Below are positions 25,245 to 38,500 of a DNA stretch of 64,000 nt, piece by piece. Below the pieces are notes generated by a model that was given only the letters and a program-made list of their open reading frames with translations, did no database searches and was not told the origin of the DNA. The position numbers and the translations under genes were made by a program. Position 1 is the first letter of the stretch. Every line of letters begins with the position of its first letter. The DNA comes from Mauremys mutica (taxonomy: Eukaryota; Chordata; Testudines; Geoemydidae). The stretch spans positions 143,415,012 to 143,479,011 of the forward strand of contig NC_059073.1 of the NCBI RefSeq assembly GCF_020497125.1, written 5' to 3'.

Positions 25245-26274
25245 TAGGTTCAATTCTCACCTCTACCACAGGCTCCGTGTGCTGCCAGGCTGTTATAATA
25301 AATAATTGTGTAGTTCTCCAATACCAGGCGGAGGGGGCCATAATAACTACATAGATCCCACTAAAGATGGCCCCTGCCAAATCAGAAGGACCTTCAACTG
25401 CTTCGATAATGTGGTCTGCTGGTATATTGTTACATCCTAGAGGAAATAGATTCTTGAAAAGATGCTGTAGCATTAATAAAGCTTCATCTTGCATACTCAC
25501 TTCACAATTCTCTGCTTTTATACTTTTTAAAAAGTTGTATTTTTTGCAATACTGAAACTCATGCAGCAGCTCTGCCTTTCAGCAGACTTGGGAGTGATGG
25601 GTGCGGTGTAATCCAGACACAAACGCACAGCCCAGCATAGAGCCAGATGTCAAACTATGGACATCTTTGAAATTGACAGCAGCAGCTGGCTACTCTCAAG
25701 GACTTCCACATCCTAAAGAGCTGCTCGAGTTGCTGTAGGGTGCGTGTCATGTCAGTGCTATCGAGATTATTTCTGGGCTACGCCGTCTTTCTGACAGTCA
25801 TAACCCTGGTTTGAAAAAGTCCAAGAGGCAGTGGCAAATAAGGTCCCATTCATAGATCCAGTACAAAGATCCAGTGGAAAAGTTGTGCTTTACTTTTGAT
25901 TCACAATTATCTCCATTTCTTAAAGTTAATGATGCCAACCCTCTAAAAATGAATCTGTGCTTTGACTGCACAAAGCTTTTGTACATCAGGGTCCCCACTG
26001 CCTGCCTGCCTTTAGTGCCTGCATTATGCCAGGTTTGCCCACAAAACACCATCCCTGCCCTAGAGTTTGTAAGCTGCGAACACAAGCAGATAAAGAGATG
26101 CATAAAACCATTCAGTTTTTAAAAGTAATTTGTATCACTCCTCCCCAGGCAATCTTCAACCTAGCTGGAGTTAATTGGCCAATTTCTTCTCAATACACGC
26201 TTCAGCTATGACAACAAAAGATTATAGCGTTACAGACTAGATCAGGCACAGCATTCTAACTGTTGTCTTCTAGA

Positions 26275-26355
26275 CTGAGCTCTTTGAGGCTGGGATGTTG
26301 TCATACTCCCTGTTTCTGAAGCATCCTGCAGTTGGTGTGCTACACAAATAGGAAT
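26275..26355 (+). mobile_element. L2/MIR-type 3' tail fragment (diverged)
   Basis: GAGCTCTTTGAGGCTGGGAT, then CATACTCCCTGTTTCTGAAGC and ACAAATAGG. The order resembles the other tails but is weakly conserved. Confidence 0.35.
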
Positions 26356-26924
26356 AGCTTCCCCTAGAGGAAGGGCCATTAAAAGCCATTCTTAATCATG
26401 CAGTAGTAACCCTTTCCTCTCCGCATGCTTTTTCGTGATTCATACTTCTCTGGAGTGTAGTCATTGCTAAAGGTTGACTAAGGTCTGAATCTGCAAGCAA
26501 GATTAACCTACTAGAGAAACAGGTGTGGTTTTAGGGTGGGAAGGGATTTCACAATTCGGTCTGAGATTGCACATTTGCTGGTGTGACATGCAGCACCCAA
26601 GACTAACAGAAGGAAAAAAAATTCAGTTCACTTTAGTCCCAGTGCTGGCAAATGCACAATTAGTTCTCCTTGGTTGTGTAGGTAAAAAAAACACAAAAAC
26701 TGCATGGAGACTTGAGGGAAGGAACAAAACCTGACACTACCTTTTAAACTATAAGCGTTATGATTAGGTTCCAAGCTGAGTTTCTAAACAAGTAAGGATC
26801 TGCATTGCTTTGAGATGACCAGAGTTTCCAGTCCATGAACTGGATCTTATCAAAACTTGTCTAACTCACAATGCACATTCTAAGCAGCAAGGGCGGTATC
26901 TTATTTTGTACAGTCAGAGAAGGT

Positions 26925-27010
26925 GGGAAAAGTAATATCTTTTGTTGGACCAGCTTCTGGTGATGCAAGAGAAAAGCTTTTGAGCTCCAGAGTGCTCTTT
27001 TGTAGAGTGC
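26925..27010. mobile_element. Diverged interspersed repeat, class unassigned
   Basis: TAATATCTTTTGTTGGACCAG followed by CAAGAGAAAAGCTTTTGAGC. The first block recurs at 56235-56265 as ATATTGTCTTTTATTGGACC, so this is a dispersed family. Confidence 0.45.
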
Positions 27011-27679
27011 CAAACCCACCAGTGTTGGACGCTACCTAGTCGGGACTTTCCAATGAAGCCACACTCCTGCACAACTATCCAATATGCACAATGGTGACCC
27101 CATCGCAGAGATGAAGCCACGCCCCCTTCACACTGTATGGCTGGAAAACATTAATGCATACAGCCACAGCGTGTGTAGGCCTGAACAGAAGGGGAGAAAG
27201 TTCTAGACAGCCCTTCCCCTTCAGCAGTTGTTTGTGGCCCTCTCAAGCACTTTGCTCACTTCATTCTGAGCAATCTCAACTGAGGACACTCAGTATTCAA
27301 AATTGAGGTTTCGTACAAAAAACTGGAAGCAGCTCTTGGGGAACAAACTACTGAAAGGGAAGCCGAAAGAGTTAGTGCAGGCAACATTTAAAGGTTATTC
27401 TTCCCCTTACTGTCATTAAAATGGAAAGGGAAGGGAATAACTTTAAGCCTTTTCCACCTACTAATTTCTTGCCTCCTAGAAACTGTTTTCAAAAGTGAAT
27501 AATGTGATTCCAGGTGACAATTTCTGGGTGCCCAAGAGGCCATAATGAGTTTCATCACTAGATTGCTCGTAACATTTTGACTGCCATTTACTGAAAGGTA
27601 CCTGACAAATCAGTGGAATTGTTCATGCCACGAGGCATTTTCTAGTCAAACCAGAAGAACACAGGGAGGACGTGTTTCT

Positions 27680-30600
27680 CTTTAGTAATGAAATAATTTA
27701 TTATCTAACAGTTGAACAATACAGAAGTATACATATACACAGCAAGGTCTTCTAAAACATGTAGTTTCTAAAAATGCATGTGCTAACTGTAATAAAAAGC
27801 ACCATTATATGGTCTTGACACAGGATTCATAATGATGTGGTATTTACATTAGGAACTTAACATCTGGAAACAGAATTCATATTCTCTCATCTGCTTGCTC
27901 CCCTGTTTAGTCCGTTTACTATTTGGAAGACTGCCAAAAATAAAACTGATGGTTCAACAACAGTGTTGCTAAGAGCACCAACTTGAGAAAGGGAGATAGG
28001 CAAGTTTGGTTCTTTTATCAATTTGGAAGAAAAAACAACTCAAATAGAACTGGTCAAAACCCCACGTCACTTAAGGTTTGGGCACTTTAGAAGATATAGG
28101 TACTTGGAATTTTTTTTTTTTTTTTGCAGTCATACAACAGCTATTCAGCAAACAGCAACTGGGTAGAGCTGCCTTTCACCTGAACAACATGGTACAAAAA
28201 ACCTTCTTCCAAATAAATAAAAATGAAGGATCAAGTTCATTACACCCCAGATTTTTTTTTTTAAAAACTGGCTATAGCATAGAGACATTTGAATGGAATT
28301 TTTTGGTGATTTCTTCCATACCCCAGAGATGTCTACTCGGCTAGCTATTCACACAGCTGTCGCATGTTTCAGTAATGCTTGGGACTGAGGTACCTGTTTC
28401 TACTACTAGACAGTATAAACAACTTGCAGACCAAGCAGCAATAAAAAAAAGCAACAGAATGTACACTTTCAGGGGAGCAGATACATAGCCTGGCAAAAGC
28501 AGAATTCTTCCCAATACATTACAGTGTCAAAACCTGAAATTTGTTACAAAAGGGGCAAAAGAACTCAAAGCTCGAACGTATTGCTAGATAGTATTTCAGA
28601 TGCCTGTTTCATCTAGTTCACACACTTCGAATGAGCAAGGGAGAAAGCCACCATACATTATAACATAAGGCTCTCTCTTAGCTAGGTTGGTAGGCCTAAT
28701 GCACAGATTTATAGCTCTGGAGTGAGATCAGATATAGGGCTCTCTTTTTGTTTTCAGAGCCGATATAGAGCTGTAGTGGGTTTGGGACCGGGAGAGAGAA
28801 GTGCCTTATTAGAGAACAAAGTGCTAGTGTGGCAATTGGCAGACCATGGCCTGTTAACGTCCAGAGCTCTAAAGTGTTTCAGATCATCTTATAAGATGTT
28901 GTGAAGTTAGTGGCACCTACAGTGCTGCTCAAAAAAGTGCTCTTTGAATTTTCATCATAAATTGGTATTAGCAACAACCCTGGAAATTCACAAGATGTGA
29001 CTATCAGCACCATGAAGAGTTGAAAGCTCTGCTTTGTAGAAGAAATTAGATTCTGGGTGCTCAACACTCAGGAAAACAAGCTCAATAGATACAAACAGTA
29101 CTTTAGGATGTTTAAGACAGACCATCATTAACACATAAGTTACTGCAAATTTTTTTTCCTCTGCTCTGATTACTAAGTGCAAGAGTTTCTGATTTCTCTT
29201 CCAATTGAGTGTGTGCTTGGTTTCATCATTTTCACTGAAACTTAGTTACTGATGGCAGTACTTTTTAATCTGCCCTTTTCACAAGAAAAAGTGTGTTTTA
29301 TATTCACACACATCTGTGCAACTATCAATCGTAAACTTGGAATATACGAGTAGTCCCTCACTCCCTTAACAATCTACAATTTTTTTTTTATTTTCTGCAG
29401 CTTATTTAGTAATAATGCTGGTGGATCAGTGAATTCGAGGAAAAGGCTGGCAAAACAGAGAAAAATGCTACCATTTCAGCAGCCTTGGAAGTAGACTTAG
29501 CTGCCTGAGGCTTGGGCTTGTTGACTAGCAAAGAGGACCAGAGAGATTTGAAGCTGCCAAGGATGGTCCTAGCCAATACAAAAGTGGCCTTGGAGCCCAC
29601 AGTAGCAAAATTTACTGCACCTGCCTAGAGTTTTGGAAAAGACACCACGTATACCCTTGTGTCAGTTTTGACATTAGTGCATCATTTTCAAAGTTCAACA
29701 TTTTCTATGCCATCAAAATTGAGAGGACCACATCCAAACAGTGCAAAGGTCAAATAATTACTGTTTTATATAGGGACAAAAACACTCAATATTTCACCAA
29801 AGGGGGAAAAAAAAGAAAAGAAAAGAATGTAGTTAACTCAAAGGCACAACAATTAAAAAACACATTACGCTGAAGCCTTAAGACTCAGTATTTCTAAATT
29901 AAAAAAAAAACATACAAAATACACAATTTAATATTTCAAATATACCCCTCCAACACTTTCCAAATATCTAAAGTTACTTTGCTACCTTTTTAAAGGTAGC
30001 AATATCTGCAACTCTAGGTTTGGTTTTGTGAGGCAGTTTATGCAACATTTATTTGAAGGGGGAAAAGCAAGAGGTTTCAAGCAAAAACATATTGAGCAAA
30101 GGACCTCAAAGTGCAGATATTCAACATTTTTTCTAGTTTACAGGTTTTGAGCTAGCTCTCTGAAGATTCTCTGCTTGTACTCAGGAAGCAGGCTTACAAA
30201 TGCAAAAGGCATACAAGTTGTAGTTCAGTGCAAATCTGCTGGACATCTGAAAATTCCAGCTGTTTAAAAAAATTTCCTTTTTTTTTTTTTTTTTTAAACA
30301 TAGCACACACAAAGAGAATATACTTTGGAGATTTTTAGCAATCCACTAGCCCCATTTCCCATCTTTTCTTTTTTTCAAAAGCGTTCAAATTATCCAAAAA
30401 TAGCTTGAGGATATTTTAAGAAAACAAAATCTAAATTTTATATAGTTTGCTCATTTGCACTTTACAGAGTGTCTTAGTGGCTTTTGGCAGCTTGACTAGT
30501 TCAGTCTCGTGAACTGCATTTTTAAAGACTGCAGGCAAGTGTGAAAGCCCACTTTTGTTGACCATCACTAAATAAGCTACATAGCCCTTTTATATAGTGA

Positions 30601-32401
30601 AATTGCTCTGTTGGATATTAGGGCTTCTCTGGTCACCTTGTACCAGCTGGTTGTATTACCAGAATCAAATATTGAATAGTCATTGTGAGGAGTTTGCCAA
30701 GTGGGCTGAATATAAAGACCTTAAAATGTTTCAAGGAAAGAGGACTGAAGAAATCTGTCCCTCTCTCTCTATATATATTTCTCTCTCTGTTAGCAGACCT
30801 CTACATACAAAGTTTCCAGAACATCTATAAAAGCACAAAGGCATAAGAATGTATCTCCATTACATTAATTTTATATAAAATGAATAAATACTATTTATAG
30901 ATCATGTGTATTATGTACATTTACATGTGCTCTATTTAGCTTAAATGAACATGTTGCAAGGTTGAAAACCATATTTTTGGGGGAAAATATTAAGGTTTAA
31001 GCTGGCAACAAAATCTTTTATGAGCCAGTTTTAGAGTGCCTTATAATTCAACCCGGTGAGGAAGTGCTTTAATGCAAATAGCACTTCACTGAATAATTGT
31101 AGTAAGGTAGTAGTAGCAACATCCTGTAAAATGTGCCCAATCACTGACACCCAAGGTTACCACAGCTAGCTTCATCACTCAGTTATTGCTAAAATTTGTA
31201 GTAAAACAGATTTGAGGAGGACCAAGCATTGCTTATAGAAACAAATGAGGCATAATTATTTTTGTGCTAAAGGGATTGAGATAATCTTTGTTCATCTCTC
31301 TGAGGTAGAAAAGAATTGTCCCAGAGATGAGAAGCAAGAACAAACTTCTAGGAAAACTTGCCTAGAACAGTAATATGCAGCTGTAATGCAATGAGGTCAC
31401 AATAAATTGCACTAGAGAAATAGTACCATTTGGGTTTAGGTATTAAAGAAACTGGGATGTGCAAGGCTGAAGACATCCTACCAAGGTATCTGCAAGAGGT
31501 GGAGCAGCGTATCTGTGTTGCCAAGGTCTTGCAGCCCAATCCTGCGAGGTGCCGATTGCCTACAATCTTCCAAGAACTACTCAGAACGTCCCAAAATTGG
31601 TCCCACTGTCCTGCGCTAGTCAAAACTCCCACTGTCATTTGCTGGCTGCTTATCTGAGACAGAGTTCAATGGGGTTACTCTTGAAAGTAAAGGCTGCAAA
31701 TATACAGCCCTTTGAACTTTAAGTCAATGGGAGCTTTGAATGAGTTAGGTCAAGAGGACTGGGTCAGGTGGTAATACAGCTACACTACTAAAAATGCAAT
31801 ACCCATAATAAATAGGAGTAAATTTCCAAAGCAAGTTTGAGATTCTGCTACACAATTCTCACAAGTATCAGAGACAGGACAGCTAAAATACTCCACCCTC
31901 TACTTTTGAAAGTTTAGTCCACCCATTTCCAGATCTGTACTATGAGGAAGTTGGGTTCCCCTTTCAGATTGTTGATCAAAACAAAGTTATGTTTAGCCAC
32001 TAGTTCTGGATATTAGATACATTATGTTGCTAAGCAAAGACAAGGTAGGTCTAGAATACTAGACAATAACATCAAGGCAAAAAAATAAGGGGGGGGGTTA
32101 GCTCTCTATTACTGCTAAAATACTCTTGGGTACTTCAAAATTTGGTTGGAATGTACAGTCTCACAGAGATGAGTTTACTGACAGAAAGAGAAGCTAGTGG
32201 ATGCAATCAGATGCGTGCTCCAGAGAGTAGCTTATAACCCACAACCCTATGCACTGTTTCAGGACTTAGGCAAAGCTGATTTCGCTAATGTTGGTGGTAC
32301 ATTAAATTTACGTGCAAGAGAATTGTGGGACGGTCCAATATACTACCTAATAAGATCCAACAGGGAAACTGCAATGGATGGAACAGCTACTGAGTTGCTT
32401 C
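27680..32401 (-). other. MXD1: MXD1 3' UTR (predicted, about 4.7 kb)
   Basis: Downstream of the MXD1 stop there is an AT-rich stretch with no recognisable LINE, SINE or DNA transposon until about 27.7 kb, where repeats resume. That is what a long conserved 3' UTR would look like; human MXD1 also has a 3' UTR of several kilobases. Minus-strand AATAAA signals occur at 30053-30048, 29402-29397 and 27702-27697, so alternative ends are possible. The extent is inferred, not seen in a transcript. Confidence 0.65.
27697..27702 (-). terminator. MXD1: Probable distal polyadenylation signal of MXD1
   Basis: AATAAA on the minus strand, followed on that strand about 30-50 bases later by a T/G-rich stretch (TGTGTTCTTCTGGTTT), as expected for a cleavage region with a downstream element. 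It is the last good signal before ordinary repeat-bearing intergenic sequence. Confidence 0.5.
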
Positions 32402-32589
32402 TTATAGATTGAGACAAGGCTTGTGATTGTTCTGCAGCTTTAATCTTTTAATGCCAGAGCTGGAATAGCCCTCATCACTACAGACGCTCTGCATGCTTCC
32501 TCTTTCATCCGAATCACTAGGACTGCTGCTGCTCCAGTCTAGGTCTCCCATTAAATAGTCTGTGCTTTCGACATCCACATCAATTTCTT
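32402..32589 (-). CDS. MXD1: MXD1 coding exon 6 (acidic C-terminus) and stop
   Basis: Starts after TTGCTTACAG and encodes [19 protein letters not shown], a Ser-rich acidic stretch, then SIKRLK-like basic residues and ends NHKPCLNL. The TAA stop lies at 32404-32402. Human MXD1 ends HKACLGL. The whole MXD1 3' UTR follows in the same exon. Confidence 0.95.
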
Positions 32590-35500
32590 CTGTAAGCAAA
32601 AGAAAGTAGTGTTGGAACAACCTGATAAAAGCATTTTAAGGTTTCAGCTACAAGTATAAATATTCTTAGCAAACTGAGGTGACTTACCTCTGTCAGAATC
32701 TGAACGCTCTGAAGAAACAGTAGATCCTATACTGTCCATTCTTATTCTTTCTATGCCCAGCTTCTCCAGTTGCCTTTCCAGATGCCGTTGTTCTCGCTGC
32801 AATTGATCTATTTGGTGTACTGCTTTTCTATCATAGTCTTCAAGCTTCTGTGGGTTAAAAGGCATTGTTAGTTCTTCTGGACATTATGGACTAAGGCCAA
32901 CGTTTACAAGCTCACACACTTAAGCAAGTGGCCTAATTTTCAGACATGGGTGCTCAGCACCTTTGAAATACAGGTCACTTAGGCACCTAACTATGGCTTT
33001 AGGTGACTGATGACAGGTACTTGCGTTTGAATCTAGGTCAGCATGTTCTACACATTTTAAGAATATGTATTAGAGGTAGTTATGAACCAAAGAAAATTTT
33101 AAAAGGAAAACAATTGAAGCACATCGCTCAAGTGAAAATATATCTGCTTTATTAGACCCTTAATTGTGCTGTCAGAGTTTCAGACTTGCTAAAGGTTTGA
33201 GGTTTGTGTTACCATCTGTACACAGAGCATCATCCTGTGCTGTCATATGCACTGTGAGCATCTCTACTCATCTCAACCAAACAAGACTTTGGTCACCAAT
33301 AAGGGTGACGGCCAGTTAAAGCTGTTTTCAAAACCAACACCAAAGTTGAAGTTATTCCAAATGCCTCACATACCAAATGCACATTTGCTTATCCAGAGCA
33401 GGAACCCTTTGAACCCAAGACAACTCATCTCTCCCCTCCCCTTAACCCCATCCTTCTCATCACAGTACATTGGAAGTAAACAGAGTTCATTAGAATTTAC
33501 AGAAGCAGACTTTTCCTGTTTACTTGGACAGTGGGAAAGAAACGAAGTTTGGGTGTTCTCATGGAGTGGCCACAACAAGGGAAGTTTTTTTTTTCTGTTG
33601 GGCTTTGGTGCAGGAGCCAGATCTCACAGGGCACTGTTAAGAGGTTAGGATTGAGCTATCGCTGGATTAGAACTATCTAATGGCCACATGGGGATGTGTA
33701 TAAATAATGCTTCCCTCTCAAAATTGTTTTTATGCAATTATCTGGCAGCATCTCAATCCTATTAATATACATTCCAAGTATTTGATAGCTAGCTATTTGT
33801 AATCAGACTGACGCCAACCAAGTCCCTCAGTGCCACCCCCTTTATCTTCCACTTAACAATACTATGTACTCTAAAAATATTTGGTATTGCAAAGGAAAGA
33901 TATCAAAACCATTCAACTGAAAGTTAAATATTTGCCTTTTTTTTTTTAAACCTACTGAACAGTACAAATATTGAGAAACTCTTTGGGGCACAGATTTTAT
34001 ATTTGTACAATGCCCAACAGTATGAAGGTCCCAACTCAGGCCTCTGGATGCTACAGTAATATATGTGAGACGTAACATTAAAATCGTGTCCACTGATAAT
34101 TGTGATGAGAAAAAATTGGTATACAAGGACAGAGTCTTGATTCATAATAGCCTGAGTCCACAGCTGAGCCTGTCAGTCAGTTTAACCATGTTAGCATCTC
34201 TGAAAAATGTTAACCAACTAGCATCTAAGTTACAGCATCACAATTAGCTTAGAAATCAAAGCCTTTTCTTCCTGTCAGGATGCTATTGTAAAGCTAGTAT
34301 TGTTATATCTTAACTCTTGGCTATAAGATATTTCTTCCTTTAAACAGCAAGGTCTTCAGGTATGCAATTCATATTGATTCCATGTTTCAGTGTGTGTCAG
34401 TGTTTTCCTAGAGACAAATCACAACATCAGGAGACTGATGTTTCTCAACAAAAGTATAAAAAAACCCCAACAACTTTAAATATTTACCATTATAGGGTCA
34501 GAATAAAGGCTAATCTTAGCATCTGAGTCAAGATCAAAGGGTTTCTACTGTCCATAGCGCTGAAGCTTTTTGAACCCACAAAAGTGACCCTCTTGGGAAC
34601 TTTTTCTCCCATCTCTTCACTGGCAGTAGCATAGAACTTCACCCTGCTACTTTAAGCATTGACCAGTCCAGCTACAGCTGGTGGTAAGAAGCAGTCCACC
34701 CAGCAGACACTTTTTAGACCCCCCGGAGAGACAGAAATTAAGTTAAAAACTTCTAGACAGATCTGATCTTCACTGATTGCGACTAAAAGTATCAGCAGGA
34801 AATTATTTTGGGGAACAATCATTGTCACTTTCATCCCTATGTCATTTCAGTCATGTGTTTAAAGATTACTTCTCTTGTTTGCAGGAGACAGACCTTCAGA
34901 AGGACTAAGGAACTGGTCCTGAAGCAGGATTTTATCCACAATTTATTGTCAAGCAATAGTTTTTACAGCACTTTATTCAGTAATACTTGGCATGCTCACT
35001 TACATGATTAAACTAGCATGAACTCACCTTTATGTGCAATTTAGCTTTTGTTAGTAAACTCAGTGTAGTATGTCTGTTGGATTCAGGCCCAAGTGGTACC
35101 AGCCCTTTCAGCTTCTCCAGACACAACCGCAGATGAGCACGTCTGTAAAATCCAAAGTTCATACATCATGCTAAATATTCATTCTGTGGTCAACAGCAAC
35201 TAGGTAGGATTAGGCAACATTCAAGAGCACCTCATCTGCAAGCAGCTATGGCAAATATAACAACCGTAAATAATACAATTGGTGACAACAGCAGTTGGTA
35301 ATTGGGGTTGGAAGAATAAGGATTTCCATTACTTTCTATTTTTGGAAGATGAATAGTGCATCCTGGCATAATTTCAGATGCATTTTCTCCCTTAGAGCTG
35401 TACTATGAAGCACTAGCATTCCAGAAACAGAGGTACAATGGCTTGGAAGAAAGTAAGTGTAAATTACACTGAGAATGTTAAGCAGCAGGGGGACAAGCTG

Positions 35501-38500
35501 GAGAAAAATTTCAACATACAACTCGTTATATCCATGACCATCTCAGTGCATATTAAAATGCAAGAACTACATCAGTCATTAAGGTGGTATAATTAAAAAT
35601 GAAAACAGGAAGAGCAACATCACATTGCACATCATGTAAAGCCCAATACATGTCAATGTTTTTTCCCCCCAATTAGCGCTCAAGCGGTATATAGTTTCCC
35701 TACCCTTCTGTAGAGTAACTACTGTGACCACCTACTGCAGGTGCTACCATGTGAGGTAAGGCAGGTACACATCACCTTATTCAACACAATCTCTTCCTTG
35801 AGTATTTCTAGCCACATCCACTGCTGGGTACGAAGACCTGGCAAATCATCCTAGATCTGACACAGCTTACACTGGTAAAAGAGGGCTTTTGCTGCTATAG
35901 CTTATCCTAGTTCCCTGAATAACATTAGTTATTGGCAAAAGTCCTTTTGTCAATATAAGCTGAATCTACACTAGTGTTTTTGCTGGCATAGGTATGTCAA
36001 TTAGAGGTATGATTCCCCTCCCTCTCTCCCCCCAATTGTAGGTATGCTGGCAAAACTTCTAAGTTTAGACCTGATCAAACATTTCTCATGACAATCTATA
36101 ATTCTGCTTTTGTGGACCTTTCCCTTTCTGCACCATTTACTACAACAGGTTGTTTATGTCCCCAGGTTTTAGCTCAGTAGTTTGAGCATTGGCCTGCTAA
36201 GCCCAGGGTTGTGAGTTCAATCCTTGAGGGGGCCATTTAGGAATTTGGGGATTGGTCCTGCTTTGAGCAGGGGGTTGGACTAGATGACTCCTGAGGTCCC
36301 TTCCAACCCTGATATTCTATGTCAGTGAACAGATTAATTCGACAAACAATAATGATGATCCTACAGGATAAGACAGGTTTTAATGTTAAGGGGAATAGTC
36401 TTTTATATCAGAAATGGCTACTCTCAGCTACAAGACATGTCTTCACAGTATCCACTTGCTGTACCCAGTATGCAGTACTTTGAAATAAGTTTTAAGAAAA
36501 GCAACAGTTTGAAAGACAGGTTTGAGGTATTTGTTGAGCTAATATTTGATTAAGATAGTTATGCTTTCCCATCTTATTAGAAAAGCCTTTCAATTCTGAA
36601 ATGTTTAACAGTGCAAAAGAGCCCACCAAACTGACAGAGCCCCACTTTTAGTTACTATATAGAGAGTACTAATACATAAGAACGTTCATGCTGGGTCAGA
36701 CCAAAAAGTCCATGTAGCCCCGTTATCCTGTCTTCCAACAGTGGCCAATGCCAGATGCAACAGAGGGAACAAATAGAACAGTTAATCAAGTAAGATCCCC
36801 TGTCACCCATTCCCAGCTTCTGGCAAACAGAGGCTAGGGACATCATCCCTGCCCATACTGACTAATAGCCATTGATGGACTCTATCCCTCCATGAATTTA
36901 TCTAGTTCTTTTTTGAATCCTGTTATAGTCTTGGCCCTCAGCATCCTCTGGCAAAAGAGTTTCACAGCTTTACTGTGCATTGCGTGAAGAAATCCTTCCT
37001 TGTGTTTGTTTTAAACCTGCTGCCTATTTATTTCATTTGGTGACCTCTAGTTCGTGTGTTTTGAGAAGGAGTAAATTAACACTTCCTTATTTACTTTCTC
37101 CACACCCATCATGATTTTATAGACCTCAATCATATCCCCCCTTAGTCATCTCTTTTACAAGCTGAAAAGTCCCAGTCTTATTAATCTCTCCTCATACGGA
37201 AGCTGTTCCATACCCCTAATCATTTTTGTTGCCCTTTTCTGAACTTTTTCCAATATATTTTTTTTGAGATGGTGCAACCATATCTGCACACAGTATTCAA
37301 GATGTGGGAATACCATGGATTTATATAGAGGCAATATGATATTTTCTGTCTTCTTATCTATGCCATTCTTAATGATTCCAAACATTGTTAGCTTTTTTGA
37401 CTGCTACTGCACATTGAGTGGATGTTTTCAGAGCACTCTCCACAATGACTCCAAGCTCTCTTTCTTGAGTGGTAACAGCTAATTTAGACCTCATTGTTTT
37501 ATATGTATAGTTGGGATTCTGTTGTCCAAAATGCATTACTTTGCATTTATCAACATTGAATTTCAGCTGCCTTTTTATTGCCCAGTCACCCAGTTTTGTG
37601 AGATCCCTTTGTAACTCCTGGCAGTCTGCTTCGGAGTTAACTATCTTGAGTAGTTTTGGATCATCTGCAAATGTTGCCACCTCATTGTTTACCCCTTTTT
37701 CCAGCTCATTTATGAATATGTTGACTAGTACTGCTCCGACGGACCCCCCGGGGGCACCACTATTTAAATCTCTTCATTCTGTAAAGTGTTTTACATTGGC
37801 TCTCTGGGGGTAGTATAGATCAGCCTTTTGCTGTGTTGTGCAGGAGGCAGTGTAAATTATATTCTTAAAACCAAAGGTATCTTAAAAATAATCTGTGAAT
37901 AGCCAGGAGAAAGAGACTGAACAAGAAACAGCACTATGAGGCGTGGTCTTCCGAATTACAATCCAAGGTTTGTAAGTCAGCAAAGTGTTAAGAGCACTTC
38001 AAATACAGACCTGACCATTAAGTATTAACCTTACATTTAAGGTAAAAAGCATTGACTGATGAGTGTTTTGGTCACAAAGCTTTAGAGAAACTAGACATTT
38101 CACACAACATTCATTTTGTTGGAATAGTGTCCTGGTTCCAGTCTTTTCCTCTAATCAGTAGACATCTAAGTTCTAGTCACAGTCCAGCTCTGTCACGCAT
38201 GCATAGGACCTTGGGCCAGTGACTTAGGCCTGGTTTTCAGCAGTGTCAAGCACCCACAGGTCCCACTGTTTTTCATAGGAGTTATGGGTACTCAGCATCT
38301 CTGGGGGGAAAAAAAGCCAAGCCCTTTATTGTCTCGCCACACATCCAAGGCAGAATTAAGCCAAAGCTGAGAGCTTTTGAAAAATCCCACCCATAGGGTA
38401 TGTCTACACTGCAGTAAGCCACCTGCAGCGAGCCCTAGTCAGCTGACTAGGTCTCAAAGGGCCAGGCTGCAGGGCTGTAAAATTGCAGTGAGGACACTGG

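Larger units (their letters stand above)
25247..27679. other. Intergenic, between the Tigger element and the MXD1 3' end
   Basis: It holds an L2/MIR-type tail and a diverged repeat (listed separately). No gene is recognised. Confidence 0.55.

Noticed and set aside
1..27679. Search for ASPRV1 or PCBP1, which lie beyond MXD1 in human
   Set aside because: No aspartic-protease D-(S/T)-G frame or KH domains were seen. The genes may be further away or absent.
32197..32412. 71-codon + strand frame overlapping the MXD1 stop
   Set aside because: Antisense to the MXD1 last exon and 3' UTR; no similarity to a known protein.
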